Shown one piece after another: positions 43,639 to 54,885 of a DNA stretch of 64,000 bases. The stretch spans positions 12,941,360 to 13,005,359 of the forward strand of contig NC_081148.1 of assembly GCF_958295425.1 (NCBI RefSeq), read 5' to 3'. The position numbers and the translations under genes were made by a program. The notes under the pieces were generated by a model. It did not search any database, was not told where the DNA came from, and was given only the letters and a program-made list of their open reading frames with translations. Each line of letters begins with the position of its first letter. The stretch's first letter is position 1. Origin of the DNA: Solea solea (Eukaryota; Chordata; Actinopteri; Pleuronectiformes; Soleidae).

Positions 43639-46600
43639 TCACATGTGACCGTCAAATGTGGAGGTGGTGCGAACTTCTGGTCTCCTGAATGACAGATTGG
43701 CCTTTGTGTCTCTGTCCACACAAACCAGGATGTTCCCTTCTGACGCAGTGTCTTCGCTCTGGATAGAGGTAAGTGGAAATTAAACATTTTTAACTTTTCT
43801 CCAATTATTACAGCTCTGTTGTATTGTTATTATGGCTTAAAAGACTTGAATACCTCCTCCATTTGAATGTTAGTCTTAATATAAGAATTTCCCAACCAGC
43901 TTCCATACTCACATTTTTATTGATCACAGAAGATTTCCCTTGATTTTCGTTCCATTTGGCTTTCTCATGCACTCCCAGTTTCTCTGCAATCAAGTCAATC
44001 CTGGTTGTGATGCCCTTCACAGAGCTTTCGAGGTGGAGAACCTGTCTGGTCAGTCTTAAATGTTGAGAGAAAGGTAATGCTGTCATTATTCAAAAGCAAA
44101 ATATGCACTTTGACATAACATGGGTTATAGGTTAAAAAAGTCTCCCACTTCAAAAACTGTTCCAGATCCACATAGATTTGACTGGAGTGGTTCTTCTGCT
44201 CAGTGGAGGTCACAGCAGGCTTCTCCATCAGTTCTTTCTCATAATTCTTTCCCAGATTGTTAAGTTCAGCGCTAAGAGCATCCTAACAAAAAATGGCAAA
44301 TGCATAGTAAAAACATCTCCTTCTACATTGATGCAGACATTAATTTGTTTGTCAAGCTGGAAGGAAAAATGGAGTACAAACAAACCCTCTTTTCCTCCAG
44401 CTCAATTTTCATCCTCTCCTGTTCGGCTTCGTCTAGAACTTGGTTCCCATCGCTGTCAAACTGAGAGAAGGCTGCAGAAATTTCATGATCAGCATGTCCC
44501 ATCCTATGAAATCATCAGAGCAGTGAGTTATCTTTAACATGTAAGTACAATAAGTCCCTTTGTTTTTGATATTTTGTCACTTACTCTTTAAGAGTTTCTC
44601 TGAAGTCCCTGAATTCAATTTCTCCAGATCCAGATTTTAGGGCCTTCTGAACGTCTGATATTTTCTCCTTTTTGAGTTTCAACTTCATAAATGTCTTCAT
44701 ATAGCTCTGAATCACAAAAAATATACAGTTTTTGGTTTACAACACTTGTAAAACGTCACAAATAATCCGCCTACATCTAAATCATTGGCTTTACCTGCTT
44801 GATGATGTCCGTAATCTGCAGCTCATCTTTTTGGGATGAGAGCTCCTCTTTAACTTCTGAATATGTGTCATTTATGATGGCCAGGAACATGTTCTGATAA
44901 ACAAGTGCATGGACACATTTATGAGATTAGTGTTTTTCCGCCTTTTGAAGTCAACCACCCTCTGTAGCAGAATGACTTACCAACAGAACAAAGAAAACAA
45001 AGAAGACGTAGGTGACAAAGTAGATTGGCCCAAGAACTCTGTTAGCACGGTCAATGGCATCATAATCAAAGTCCCCAAGAATAATCCTGAACTGTGTGAA
45101 GCTGCAGGAATGGAAGGCACATGTGATGAGTTCATTCTGAATTAAATCAGTTCTACTGAGCTGCCATGATTGACACTTCTTACATGCACTTTACGAAGGT
45201 GCTGAAGGATTCAACTTCTGTCCCAAAGAGCAAATATCCAAGCTGAGCATAAGCGAAGAAGACGATGAAGAACATGATGGCGAATCCCAAGATGTCTTTG
45301 GCACATCGTCCCAGTGTGGAGGACAGCTGAGTCATGGTCTTATTAAAACTGATGTACTTGAAAACCTACAGGGACAAGAAGCATGCACACAGTGTTTGGT
45401 TTGACACCAGGGTCACAAACTTGTAATGAAAGTAATGACCTGAAATGAAAGATGCCAGTGCCTTTACCTTGATCCACGCAAAGAACAAGTTCACAGCATT
45501 CATGTTGTTGTACTGTGTTTGCCAGAATGCCAGGAATTCAAAATCAGCATAGATGTCAGGCTGCTCCAGAAGTTTGCCAAGCAACTTGTCCACTTTGACA
45601 GTCCGGAAAACGTTGAATATGATGGCGACGATGGCGAGCTGGAAAAGAGAACAATTTAACTCTTTGAGGCCGGAGCAAATTTGTTTGAAACAAATATAAC
45701 ACATTTTCTTTTTTTTTTACCATTATGACAACAATGTCCAGGATGTTCCAGATGCTTTTGAAGTAGGAGAACTTGTGTATTCGTAGCTCGAGAAACTCCT
45801 CCACAACATAGTAGAGGATGAACAGGCAGAAGACGACCTCACAACCGAGGATGAAGTAATCCCAGTAGTTAATGTAGCGAATCAGTTTGACTGTTCTGAT
45901 CTGGTAGGAAGGGATTGCTCCACCGGTCGCTGGGAATTCAACCACCAACCTGAAAGAAGCGTAGAAAACATATAATAATGAACCGCTACCAACTACTGAG
46001 TGAAGTTGCTATTTTTCATTGTTGCGTTTACCTGATAACACAGAACATGTTGATGTTTGCGTTGTAAGTGGAGAAGTCGATGAAGACCACTCTGGTTCCC
46101 TGGTCCAGCCATAAGTTGTCCATCAGTTCGTTGAGTATGACAGCACTATCTTCTTTGGTGAGATTCAGATCTTGATAGTATCCTGCTCCAGTGTAAGTAG
46201 TCAGCATGCCCCAGTGAGAGGAACCCTTTATCTCTTTCTCCGTGTGGTAGGTCCAGCTGTAGGTGTACACAAGAGCATGGAAATCACTTAAATAAAACAA
46301 TGACTCTTACTGCAGTGCAGTGTCCCTTTGATGATAGCAATAAGAGAGGCTTACGCTGTGCCATTAATGAGGCCAAAGCCGAGGTCATTCTCCTTCTTCT
46401 CGTTGTAGACGTCAAAACATCCCGTGATCTCTTCTGCAAAATCTGTGTGGACTTTGCAGGAGTTGTTCTTGATCTTTATCTGCCTCACCCTGGGGACTCC
46501 CAGCAACATGTTCTCGTAGTAGATGAAGGAGCGCTCTCCGCTCTCCAGTGACTGGTTATTGTACCATTTAGTCCAGTAGAGGCCGTCCAGTAATGGGCCT

Positions 46601-48195
46601 TGAGCATACTGTTCATATGATGAGAAGGTGGATTCACACAGGTTGAGATTGAATGTACTGTAATCATTGTAGTGACCATGGAAGGAATTAATAATGGCTG
46701 AAAACTCACAATCCAGAAGTCGGTCATGGTGCCAATGGACTGAAACCTAACCCCACTTTCACTGGCTGTATTCACAAACAGGTCCGTCATGGCTTTAGTG
46801 TAATAGTAGGTGCTCGAACTGGTCATACCATATGTCACTGAAAGACAACGTAATCACACTGGTAACACCCAATCGCTGATTCCTATCACTCTTTGCTCAG
46901 GCTCGGCTTTTAACATTGCTCCATTGAGCGGTCTAAGATAAGACAGCTCAGAAGCAGACACGCAATGCCTCATTGAGGACTCTTGTTTGGCCGTGTTTAT
47001 GTCACTGCTGTCAAATAGATCCAGATCAGATGCTATTATTTGTTTGAAGAGAGAGCACGCTGGTCTGACACAAATAGTCCCATCAAAGAATGTAAATCTA
47101 AGGCAGACAAAGAAACAATGGACGAGGCCTAATGCTCTTATCGCTAAAAGGCAAGAGAGCAGTGCCCATGTCCCTTTCTCTCCTAATGCTCAGCTGGACA
47201 ATGGCTCACAGGTGGAAGAATGGGAGGGGCATTTGTGGTGGTAGGCATTAAAGCAGCGTATATCAACAGCCCAAAGTGCCCTATACAGTAACTTCCTGCC
47301 GAGTGGTGAGCAGTGATCGGCTAAAACAAATAGTTTATGGAAATGCATTGAAAAGTGGGATTGGTGTACATAACAGCAGCAACAATTAAAGAAAATATCT
47401 CATTACCTTCATTGAAAATACACTGAAATACAAAGGCAAAAGGGCATTTGGCGTCATAGTGTTTGGAGGTAATTTCAGGCGTAAACCTAATTTAAAACAA
47501 CATTAAATAACAAAATATTCCATTTTTTTTTTACATACAAACATTCTTGTGTCATATGTTGGAGAATGCTTTGTGAAGTCTTTGTAGCACTAAGTTCTTG
47601 CAGTAAGTGCGAGGTAAACATCTTAGTATAAGGAGGACACTTACAGAGACATATGTCCACCAGGAACACCACATAGACCAGTAACTCCCGTAGTGTGGTT
47701 CGGACAAACAGCTCCCTGTTGTCGGAGGTGTTTTCCGTCAACGTTGTGCCCCACAACCCTACACAAAATATCAATTTAAACCGTCAGACATGAGACACAA
47801 ATACACTTCTGTTGGTGTGGTGTTTGTAAAGACCTGTCATGATATAGAATTGATGATAACAAATTGTGTGACTTAATCTTACCTTTGATAAAAGAGCAGC
47901 AGCCTCTCTGTTTTTTCTTCAGACTTTTCTCAGTGGGTAGTGGTTCCTCAGGTGGATGGTGGAATGGGCTGGGGCTGTCCAGCTTGTACATGCTGTCCAT
48001 GGAGCCCTGGAATAGAGGCTGAGGGTTGTAGATGGTGCTGACAGCGCGGGGCGGAGGTGGAGGAGAACCACAGTAGCCCTGGTTCACCCACGCACCTTTG
48101 CCCACACTGTCCAACTCGCACTCCACCTGTCCGCTCAGGTGACTTTCGGCACGGTTGTTCAGGCACTTCATGCTGTCTGTGAGCATGAACTGCAA
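43639..48195 (-). CDS. pkd2l1: Polycystin-2-like 1 cation channel (TRPP family), 15 exons, 823 aa
   Basis: PKD2L1 is a Ca2+-permeable non-selective cation channel of cilia and cerebrospinal-fluid-contacting neurons (family knowledge). Exons, minus strand: 48195-47883, 47758-47645, 46837-46710, 46608-46355, 46256-46032, 45949-45721, 45638-45468, 45365-45184, 45101-44981, 44893-44795, 44706-44585, 44503-44386, 44282-44149, 44054-43913, 43758-43639; phases agree. A cytosolic N-terminus precedes S1 ([19 protein letters not shown]), the extracellular polycystin domain (exons 3-5), S2-S5 (exons 6-8), and a pore with filter LGD at residues 547-549 followed by S6 in exon 9. An EF-hand loop [12 protein letters not shown] lies at about 669-680, then a C-terminal coiled coil around [10 protein letters not shown]. 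Human is 805 aa. Met4 and Met9 are alternative starts. Residue order FWIYAQG replaces FWDFAQG at the exon 3/4 junction. Confidence 0.95.
46838..47644 (-). other. pkd2l1: pkd2l1 intron 2
   Basis: A GT-AG intron of 807 bp between S1 and the polycystin domain. No exon or mobile element was recognised inside. Confidence 0.6.
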
Positions 48196-49852
48196 GGGCT
48201 TCAGATCAGAGAAGAAAGTGAAGCAGAGCAGTGTCGGCAGCTTCTGGGCACCTGCTGGAGAGATGATTATAAAGAGTTGATGACATAATCTTTGTTGAGG
48301 GAGGAGCTGCTGGTCCTCTGCTGGAGCTTTTGTAGTCTTGAGATTTAGAGGTTTACACCCAGTATAATGTATAATGTATGATACTTTGCTAAGGTTTATT
48401 CAAATACTGCACATTTTAAATCTCTTTTGGTCAGTGATACAGTCACGCGTACAATTAACTAATAAGATTCAGTCCTTAAGGTTGTGGATATTTGTTAGAT
48501 TTGAGTGTACCTTTATCTTTTTATGAATGTTATCAGTGCGATAATGGCACAGAAAAGCTTTATTATAGTTACTCAAAAAACACTTCCAACATGTTTTAAT
48601 CAGCTGGAAATGTCTAAAAAGAATAAAATAACATTCACCCATGGTCATTCTATAGTTAAAAGACATTTTTATTTCTTTTGCGTCACGACTGATGAACAAT
48701 TTCGTCCAAAAACACGCTAAATTAATTTCATGTTGATTACGTTTCTATCGCCGGCTGTTCACCACTAGTGCCTGAATTAATGAAGAGCATAATTGCGGTG
48801 TCACTGATGGCTCTCCGCCTCATTACCATTCCACACTTTTGACTCTGCCCTCTATTCATTTTTGACATGCCAACTGTCAGAGAGCATTGATTAAAAGTAT
48901 GTATACACACAACATTGGATGTGGCAGATGTGTCATTATGACCATCTGCATCAGTGTTTGGCACCTTCACATGCAATATGTTCCACATGTGTATATAAGT
49001 GTTTAGAATAAGGAGATAAACTAATGGGATACAGACAGGAACATGTGCTGTATATAATTCCACTTTATAATATTTACATATATAACAATACAGAGTCTTT
49101 CCACTTAATGTAGATAGAGTTTGGGTTCAGGGATGGTCGTTCATGCCTCAGTGGCTCTGAACACAGCAATTACACACAATAGAGTTTAATTTCTGCTCCC
49201 CCGCTGAAGCCATGGTTGGTTCGGGCACACAGGCTTAATCTGCTGCGGCCACCATTCAAACTTCTTCAAATCTGTAACAATCACTTGTCAGCGGCCGATG
49301 ATTGCCATTTAAATCTGTAGCCGCGTGGCTCCGAACAACAGACACCCGCGGATCATATGGCATCCTGGCTTCTCTCTGTTACGCTGAGTTTCTAACTTCA
49401 AAAGGTGTCACTTTTAATTTAAAAAAACATGTTTAATTGGGAAGGAAATCGTTTAATGATTGTTCTGTTTTCCTAATTTATACGATTAGATTTATTTTGT
49501 GCCTTGGTGACGTAAAAGTGTCTTATCTCAAAGCACAGGAGCTCTGGACTAAAGCATGATTTATTCCCCCGGGTACAAACTGAAGCAGTGCAGTGGACAT
49601 GACCTGCTGAAAACCTGACAAGCACAAAACAAAGACAGAGCTGTAAATTACTTGTTCTCTGTGATAACCCCTGTTGTAAAACCAGACAAATTAGGGTTTA
49701 AATGCTGAAGCTCTCTACGTAGACTTCCTCCTGTCAATGTGAGCGTCTCACAGAAAATGTTACTGTTATAAATACAAGCTTTTTAATCTGTGAGGTGAAT
49801 TATCTGCAAATCTAAATATTTTTGAGCATAAAGCAAAAGGAATATATATATA

Positions 49853-49888
<36 letters not shown>

Positions 49889-49997
49889 GAATATATATAT
49901 ATATATACATATATATAAAAAGGAATATAGCAGATACACTATTAAGTTGCAAGTCATGAATAGAGAACAGGAGAAACATTTTTCATATAAAAAACGT
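48196..49997. other. Spacer between pkd2l1 5' end and atoh7 3' end
   Basis: The first ~100 bases contain the pkd2l1 5' UTR/promoter; a TTTATAA word on the minus strand near 48263-48270 is a weak TATA candidate. Two non-repetitive stretches with clustered homeodomain-like words (48730-48910 and 49110-49400) stand out and are discussed as possible conserved elements. A TA-rich microsatellite lies at 49849-49916. No gene was recognised. Confidence 0.5.
49849..49916. repeat. TA microsatellite
   Basis: Alternating TA runs interrupted by AAAGGA and ACA; simple low-complexity sequence. Confidence 0.9.
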
Positions 49998-50003
49998 TTT
50001 ATT
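49998..50003 (-). terminator. atoh7: Candidate atoh7 polyadenylation signal
   Basis: AATAAA on the minus strand 416 nt beyond the atoh7 stop codon, giving a short 3' UTR. Confidence 0.4.
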
Positions 50004-50418
50004 TTTGGTAAAAAAAACAAACAAACTATAATTCAACAAAATAAAGGTCTGCATGTGAAAAATAACATATCTTCCAACTCTACAAACGTGTACTTAACAC
50101 TTTGTCAATATAGTCACATGTTGACTCAAACTATGTAACAAAGATCACAATGATTTTCTCAGAATCAACTGAAAATTGCACAACATTTTAGGGGCCGTAT
50201 CAAAAATAACTGATAAAATTGCCAGTCATCATAATGACACTATTGCTATACTTTGAACAAAAAGCTGCTCAACATTTTTCAAAACCAAAACACATTTTTG
50301 AATGTCACACAAATACTGAAAAAAATAAAATAATGTAATACATATGTATTTACTGTCTCCTAGACTGGAGGAACTCACAATCAACAAAATGACTGATTAT
50401 CCAACACATGGCAGCAGT

Positions 50419-50856
50419 TTACACGTGGACCTGGTGTCCATCAAACTGATAGGGGAACGATGAGTGGATGTAGTCCTGTCCCGTCGGGGAGTCGTACCCC
50501 ATGAGGCAGGGGAAGTTCTCAGGCTGCACACAGTCAAACTGCAGGTCCAGGTCCAGCCACTGCCTGTGAGGAGCGGCGTGCCTCCTGGCATCTGTCAGGA
50601 TCCGGTTCAAGGCCATGATGTAGCTGAGGGCCATCTGCAGGGTTTCATACTTGGACAGTTTTTTGTCCTGGCTCCACTGGGGGACCACTTTACGTAAGCA
50701 GTCGAAGGCTGTGTTCAAACCCTGCATCCTCTTCCTCTCTCTGGCATTGGCAGCCATCCGTCGCCTTGAGGTGGGCTCATACTTCTCCGGGCTCATGGAA
50801 TCCATCTCTGAGGACTCGGATCCAGAGTCAGTGCAGCTGGGCCGCCGGGACTTCAT
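50419..50856 (-). CDS. atoh7: Atonal bHLH transcription factor 7 (Ath5), single exon, 145 aa
   Basis: ATOH7 is a nuclear proneural bHLH activator needed for retinal ganglion cell formation; it binds E-boxes as a dimer with E proteins (family knowledge). The bHLH spans residues about 31-90: basic region [18 protein letters not shown], helix 1 [13 protein letters not shown], loop [10 protein letters not shown], helix 2 [16 protein letters not shown]. The QGLN and VVPQW words distinguish it from ATOH1. The gene is intronless, as in other vertebrates. The start at 50856 (MKSRRPSC) matches the family N-terminus; an in-frame ATG at 50937 would add 27 residues and also lies downstream of the TATA box, so translation from it cannot be excluded. 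Residue 53 in helix 1 is Cys (codon TGC), where the human protein has Arg. Confidence 0.94.
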   Translation of the reverse strand: MKSRRPSCTDSGSESSEMDSMSPEKYEPTSRRRMAANARERKRMQGLNTAFDCLRKVVPQWSQDKKLSKYETLQMALSYIMALNRILTDARRHAAPHRQWLDLDLQFDCVQPENFPCLMGYDSPTGQDYIHSSFPYQFDGHQVHV

Positions 50857-51033
50857 GGTTTGAGTCAGTCGATTTGTCCAAGACGTTCCCAGGTTGAGTT
50901 TCAGGGCTTCCTCAGATGTTCCTCTATGTATGTCCAAGCGGTGTGTCCTTTCTGCTGAGTATTCACCAGATAGAGAATGGACAGCCTGAGGAGGACAAGG
51001 TGTCTCTGATCCTGGACACAGTGAAGGGTGCAG

Positions 51034-51041
51034 CTTTTATA
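51034..51041 (-). promoter_or_regulatory. atoh7: TATA box of atoh7
   Basis: On the minus strand TATAAAAG lies about 180 bp upstream of the chosen ATG, predicting transcription start near 51005. Two E-boxes stand immediately upstream. Confidence 0.75.
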
Positions 51042-51057
51042 AGATGGAGCAGTTTAA

Positions 51058-51073
51058 CAGGTGGCAGCAGGTG
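51058..51073 (-). promoter_or_regulatory. atoh7: Paired E-boxes in atoh7 proximal promoter
   Basis: CAGGTG occurs at 51058-51063 and again at 51068-51073, 10 bp apart and 17-32 bp upstream of the TATA box. Proximal E-boxes mediate autoregulation and proneural input in known vertebrate atoh7 promoters. Further E-box words (CATCTG 51291-51296, CAGCTG 51311-51316) lie upstream. Confidence 0.7.
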
Positions 51074-51316
51074 GAGTCCCCACTCCCCCACCCCAAATAT
51101 TGTTCATAAAGAAACACACCCATACAGACTCATAAACACCCACACCCACTCTCACACAGAGGCACACACACACACACACACACACTCAGTGAACACACAA
51201 ACAAAACCTTAATGAAATTCCAATTATCTTAGGCTGGGCGACCTGGCCGTGGCTTCACTCACAGCCATGTGTCACACACACCAAAAGTACCATCTGGTAT
51301 CGACTCATCACAGCTG

Positions 51317-54300
51317 ATGATGCAAACAACTTTTTAAAAGGCTGAGTCGTGGATGTGGATGTTTCCCCTGTTTAATGTTAGTTTCCACCAATTATCTGGA
51401 ATAATGATCATACGTTAAAATACAAAATAAAAAATGACAGCAAAAGCATCAGTTATATTTAAATTAACTGCTGCATCAACACAATATAATACATTTTATT
51501 TTTGACTGAGCTTTTCAGATAAGAAGGAAGACGGAATAAAATTATAAGGATAAAAAACTACCTTATTATGCAGCACTGAGTTCATATTTAGATGAATATT
51601 AGGTTAATGTAACTATAAATAAAAAAATAAAAGAATATTCATAAATTCAAAAAAAATACATGTAACTATAGAAGATATTTTCTGGGAAAAAAATGAAAAG
51701 TGAATTCTTACATTGTAAAATAAATAGTGTTTACATATAAACATACATAATGTCACCTCATTGTATAATAACAATAGAAATACATTTCTTTCATGATCAT
51801 GTTAATGTTGTACCCCATTTAATGTCACTTTTCAAATTAAGGAATATTACTAGATACCACAGTGTCATACTGCCTGTATATCTTTTAGTTTTTGTAAAAT
51901 GACATAAGACAAAGAAGAAATTCCCTTTCACTTCCCATGTAACTGGCCTTTCTTCATGTAATAATACCCATAATCTGAGATTAGCCCGAGGCTACAGAGT
52001 GTAAGTGTGGTCTGTAGCTGGGGGGATTTTAACAGCACGTCAGTGGATTATGAGCCTCTAACAATATGGACCAAGATGGTGTAAGGAGCACTGAGCACAC
52101 TTTTTTTTGTGCAGGTGTACAAATAAGATTAAGATTTCCATATTAATCTGGGTCTACTCTCTTCAGTTTGTCTGTGAGGATGATGATCAGAGCCGTGGCT
52201 TTACTGAATCACAGTATGTGGGATGATGCATTAAGGCTCCTCATGTGGTGGAGAGCACATGTGAAATAAATAATTGATCTGTGTAGTGGTCCGAGAAAAT
52301 GGGACAGACAGAATAATATGTCTGTCTGTCCTTCCCATCTGGCAACAGTGAATGCTGTAATACAAGAGGCTCGACTCATTTGTCACACGTTTACTCTCCA
52401 AATGTGAGACATCACTTACCACTGCTGTTACTTATACTCAATTTTATATGAAAATAGAGATTTTTTTTAAAAAAACAACAACTTTGACTTGGTTATAATT
52501 GTCTCTTCTCTGTAGTTTAAGGTGCATTGTAAAGGTTGACTTATATACAGTGCTTAACACATTTATTAGACCACCACCCAAACTCACAGCTGCCCTAAAT
52601 TAACAGCGTTGCTGGTTAGCAAAATCATTTTTTATATAAAGTTTATATAATGGTTAGTACACCAGTATGTAGAAGCTCTTTAGCTGAAATCGTATTTTTA
52701 ATGCTAAAATGTAATTATTATTATTATCCATGAATTTTCAAATTTACTGTTTCACAAAAACAGAAAAAAATATATATATACTGTATATATATACGTATAT
52801 TTCTTGATTATAGTTATTTACTTGCATTCCTGAACAGAAAAAGTAGTTTTAGTGGTTGAATGTTATGCTTGATTCATTTCTGACTTCTCAGAGAAGAAGC
52901 CCAGCGTGTCGGCTCAAATATGGGTGTAAAAAGTTTATAATAAATAGCAATATCATTTTTAGTTTTTAATACGTTTTTGAAAGATTTCTGCTTTCTGGTT
53001 TTTAATACAGGACGTGGTCTAATAAATGTGTTAAGCACTGTATATACTGTAGCTATATATTATATTTTACATATAAGATATGTATGTCTTGAACCGACAT
53101 ATAATGTGTTAATAATGTGAATATTCCCTTTACTTTTCCTGTAGTAAAGAACCTGACTGTTTGTGTTGCTTCTCCTTTGTCGTGGTGGAAACACAGCTCC
53201 TGTCGCTGTGTATTGACACACTGAAAGCTTGGGTGTAGAGGATAGGTTTATGAATGATTAATAACTGTCAGAGGCCCACAATAATACCCGTCTCTGGTAC
53301 TGGGTCATGCACAAAAGCTGATGCTGTCTGTTCACTTTGGGGATGGACTGGTTAGCTGTGCAATTAGGCATATAATCCCATCTACCCGTTGGTTCATTGA
53401 TTACAGATTGATGTAGTTTGCCAGCTGCTGCTTGTCTTGTCTGAGGGCCTCGTCTCAGACGTGGCCTGGACCTTTCGTGTCTTCTTCTCTGTCTTTTTTT
53501 TTCTTTTCTTTAAGGCAACCTTTCACATGATTGGCTTCTCTGAGTCTTGATGGGCTGAACCATTTCCTCTGTCCAAAGCCATATGTCATGACTGAGGAGG
53601 GACCCGTCTGGCTCTGGCAGGAATTTGTACTCTCATAAATCCACATCTTCTTATGGAGAGATTAAGGCACAAAGCGTATGTTTCTGTCCAGGAGAAAGTG
53701 TAAATCTTACTATCATCACAGGATTATAACCAAACGAGCAGCGTGTGAATAAGATCAGACTTTCTAAAGTAAAGCAAAAACAGCACGAGTTAATATTTTG
53801 TCGACTTTGCATCAAAATTCCACTGTTATTTTTGCGTTAATACAGCAATATACAAGTTGAGTAAATACAGAAAACACAATTTGAATCATGGTTTTATTCA
53901 GTACAAGTCAGCTGTAAGAATAATACTATATAATACTAATGATAATCATGAAAAAGAGGGCTAATAAAAGTGTGTAATGTTTACAAGGCCACAGATATTT
54001 ACTGATTAGCAACACGTAGAGTGAAGTCAGTGAACAAGTAGGTCTGGCAGCTGGTGAGACGAGGCTTGCAGTATAATTAGGTCACGTAAGGTTGACGTAA
54101 TTTTATGCCTATTTGAACTCTTCTTCTCGTCTAATTGGACTCATTAACAAAGCTTAATTGGCTTCTGAGCGTTTCCTATTTGTTTTGGATCAGGCATCAG
54201 TTTAAGTTAACAGGTCTGTGATCAGTCCGAAATGGCAGATTATTTTAAATGATTTATGAACCGTCCGGACCATTAAGGTCATCTGGGTCAGGTTTGCTGT

Positions 54301-54330
54301 GTCCCCAGAATGAGGACTGAACATGAGGAA
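51317..54330. other. Non-coding region upstream of atoh7
   Basis: No gene was recognised. AT-rich sequence (51400-51930) is followed by a stretch with regulatory-looking words (51950-52300), a Tc1-like inverted-repeat element (52542-53046) and further non-repetitive segments at 53150-53660 and 53990-54330 carrying TAATCC, TAATTG and CAGCTG words. Enhancer function is inferred only. Confidence 0.45.
52542..53046. mobile_element. Tc1/mariner-like MITE
   Basis: The ends 52542-52574 and 53014-53046 are exact 33-base inverted repeats starting TATATACAGTGCTTAACAC, so TA duplications plus ACAGTG-type termini are plausible. The 505-bp element has no transposase frame. A TA-rich palindrome near 52770-52800 lies inside. 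Confidence 0.88.
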
Positions 54331-54334
54331 GCTG

Positions 54335-54570
54335 AATTCAATTTTTATTCCCTAAATGGAACAAACTCCCAGAAGAGTGCAGGTCTTCTAAATCAATTCA
54401 TTCTTTTGAATCTGGCCTGAAAACCTACCTACCTGTTTTCTTTTAAAACTCTATTTAAATTTAAAGTTTTTCTGTGTGTTTTATTATGCCTTTTATATAT
54501 ATAATGCTGCTACTGCTGTATGTATCTTCCTTTTTATTGTAAAGCACTTTGAAATGCCTTATTGTTCAAA
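54335..54570 (+). mobile_element. 3' end of a non-LTR retrotransposon (L2/Rex-like), degraded
   Basis: TGGAACAAACTCCCAGAAGA and the following bases translate to a WNKLPEE-like then FESGLKTYL-like peptide after small frame breaks, the usual C-terminal end of fish CR1/L2/Rex reverse transcriptases. The tail ends in TTGTAAAGCACTTTGAAATG. It is truncated and non-functional. Confidence 0.5.
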
Positions 54571-54606
54571 TGTCTTGCCCTTAAAGCTGCACAGTTTCCT
54601 CCAGAC

Positions 54607-54885
54607 CAGGGGTCTGCAACCTCTAGTATCAGAAGAACCATTTTTGACCTGCCTCTACCACAAATATAATTAATCTGGAGCCGCAAAAAGAAAACAGCAT
54701 AAATAAAGTTGAAATTTAGGAATGACAAAAAGGAAAATAGTTGGCGTTTCATAGCTGTTGACAAAGAAGAGCACACAAAAGGCAAGTGTGGGTCTATTTT
54801 GAAGTGAAACACAGAACGACATAGACCTATTTGTGTCCTTTTATTATTTGTGGAAAGTTTCTGAAAATAAAAGTTTGAAATAAAC
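54607..54885. mobile_element. Possible hAT-like element end next to the satellite
   Basis: CAGGGGTCTGCAACC (54607-54621) is a typical start of hAT non-autonomous elements, and GAGCCGCAAAAAG follows. No second end was identified; the satellite array begins where one would expect the rest of the element. Confidence 0.45.

Noticed and set aside
50857..50937. 27-residue N-terminal extension of atoh7
   Set aside because: Not family-like; the internal MKSRRPSC start matches known ATOH7 proteins. Kept only as a possible alternative start.
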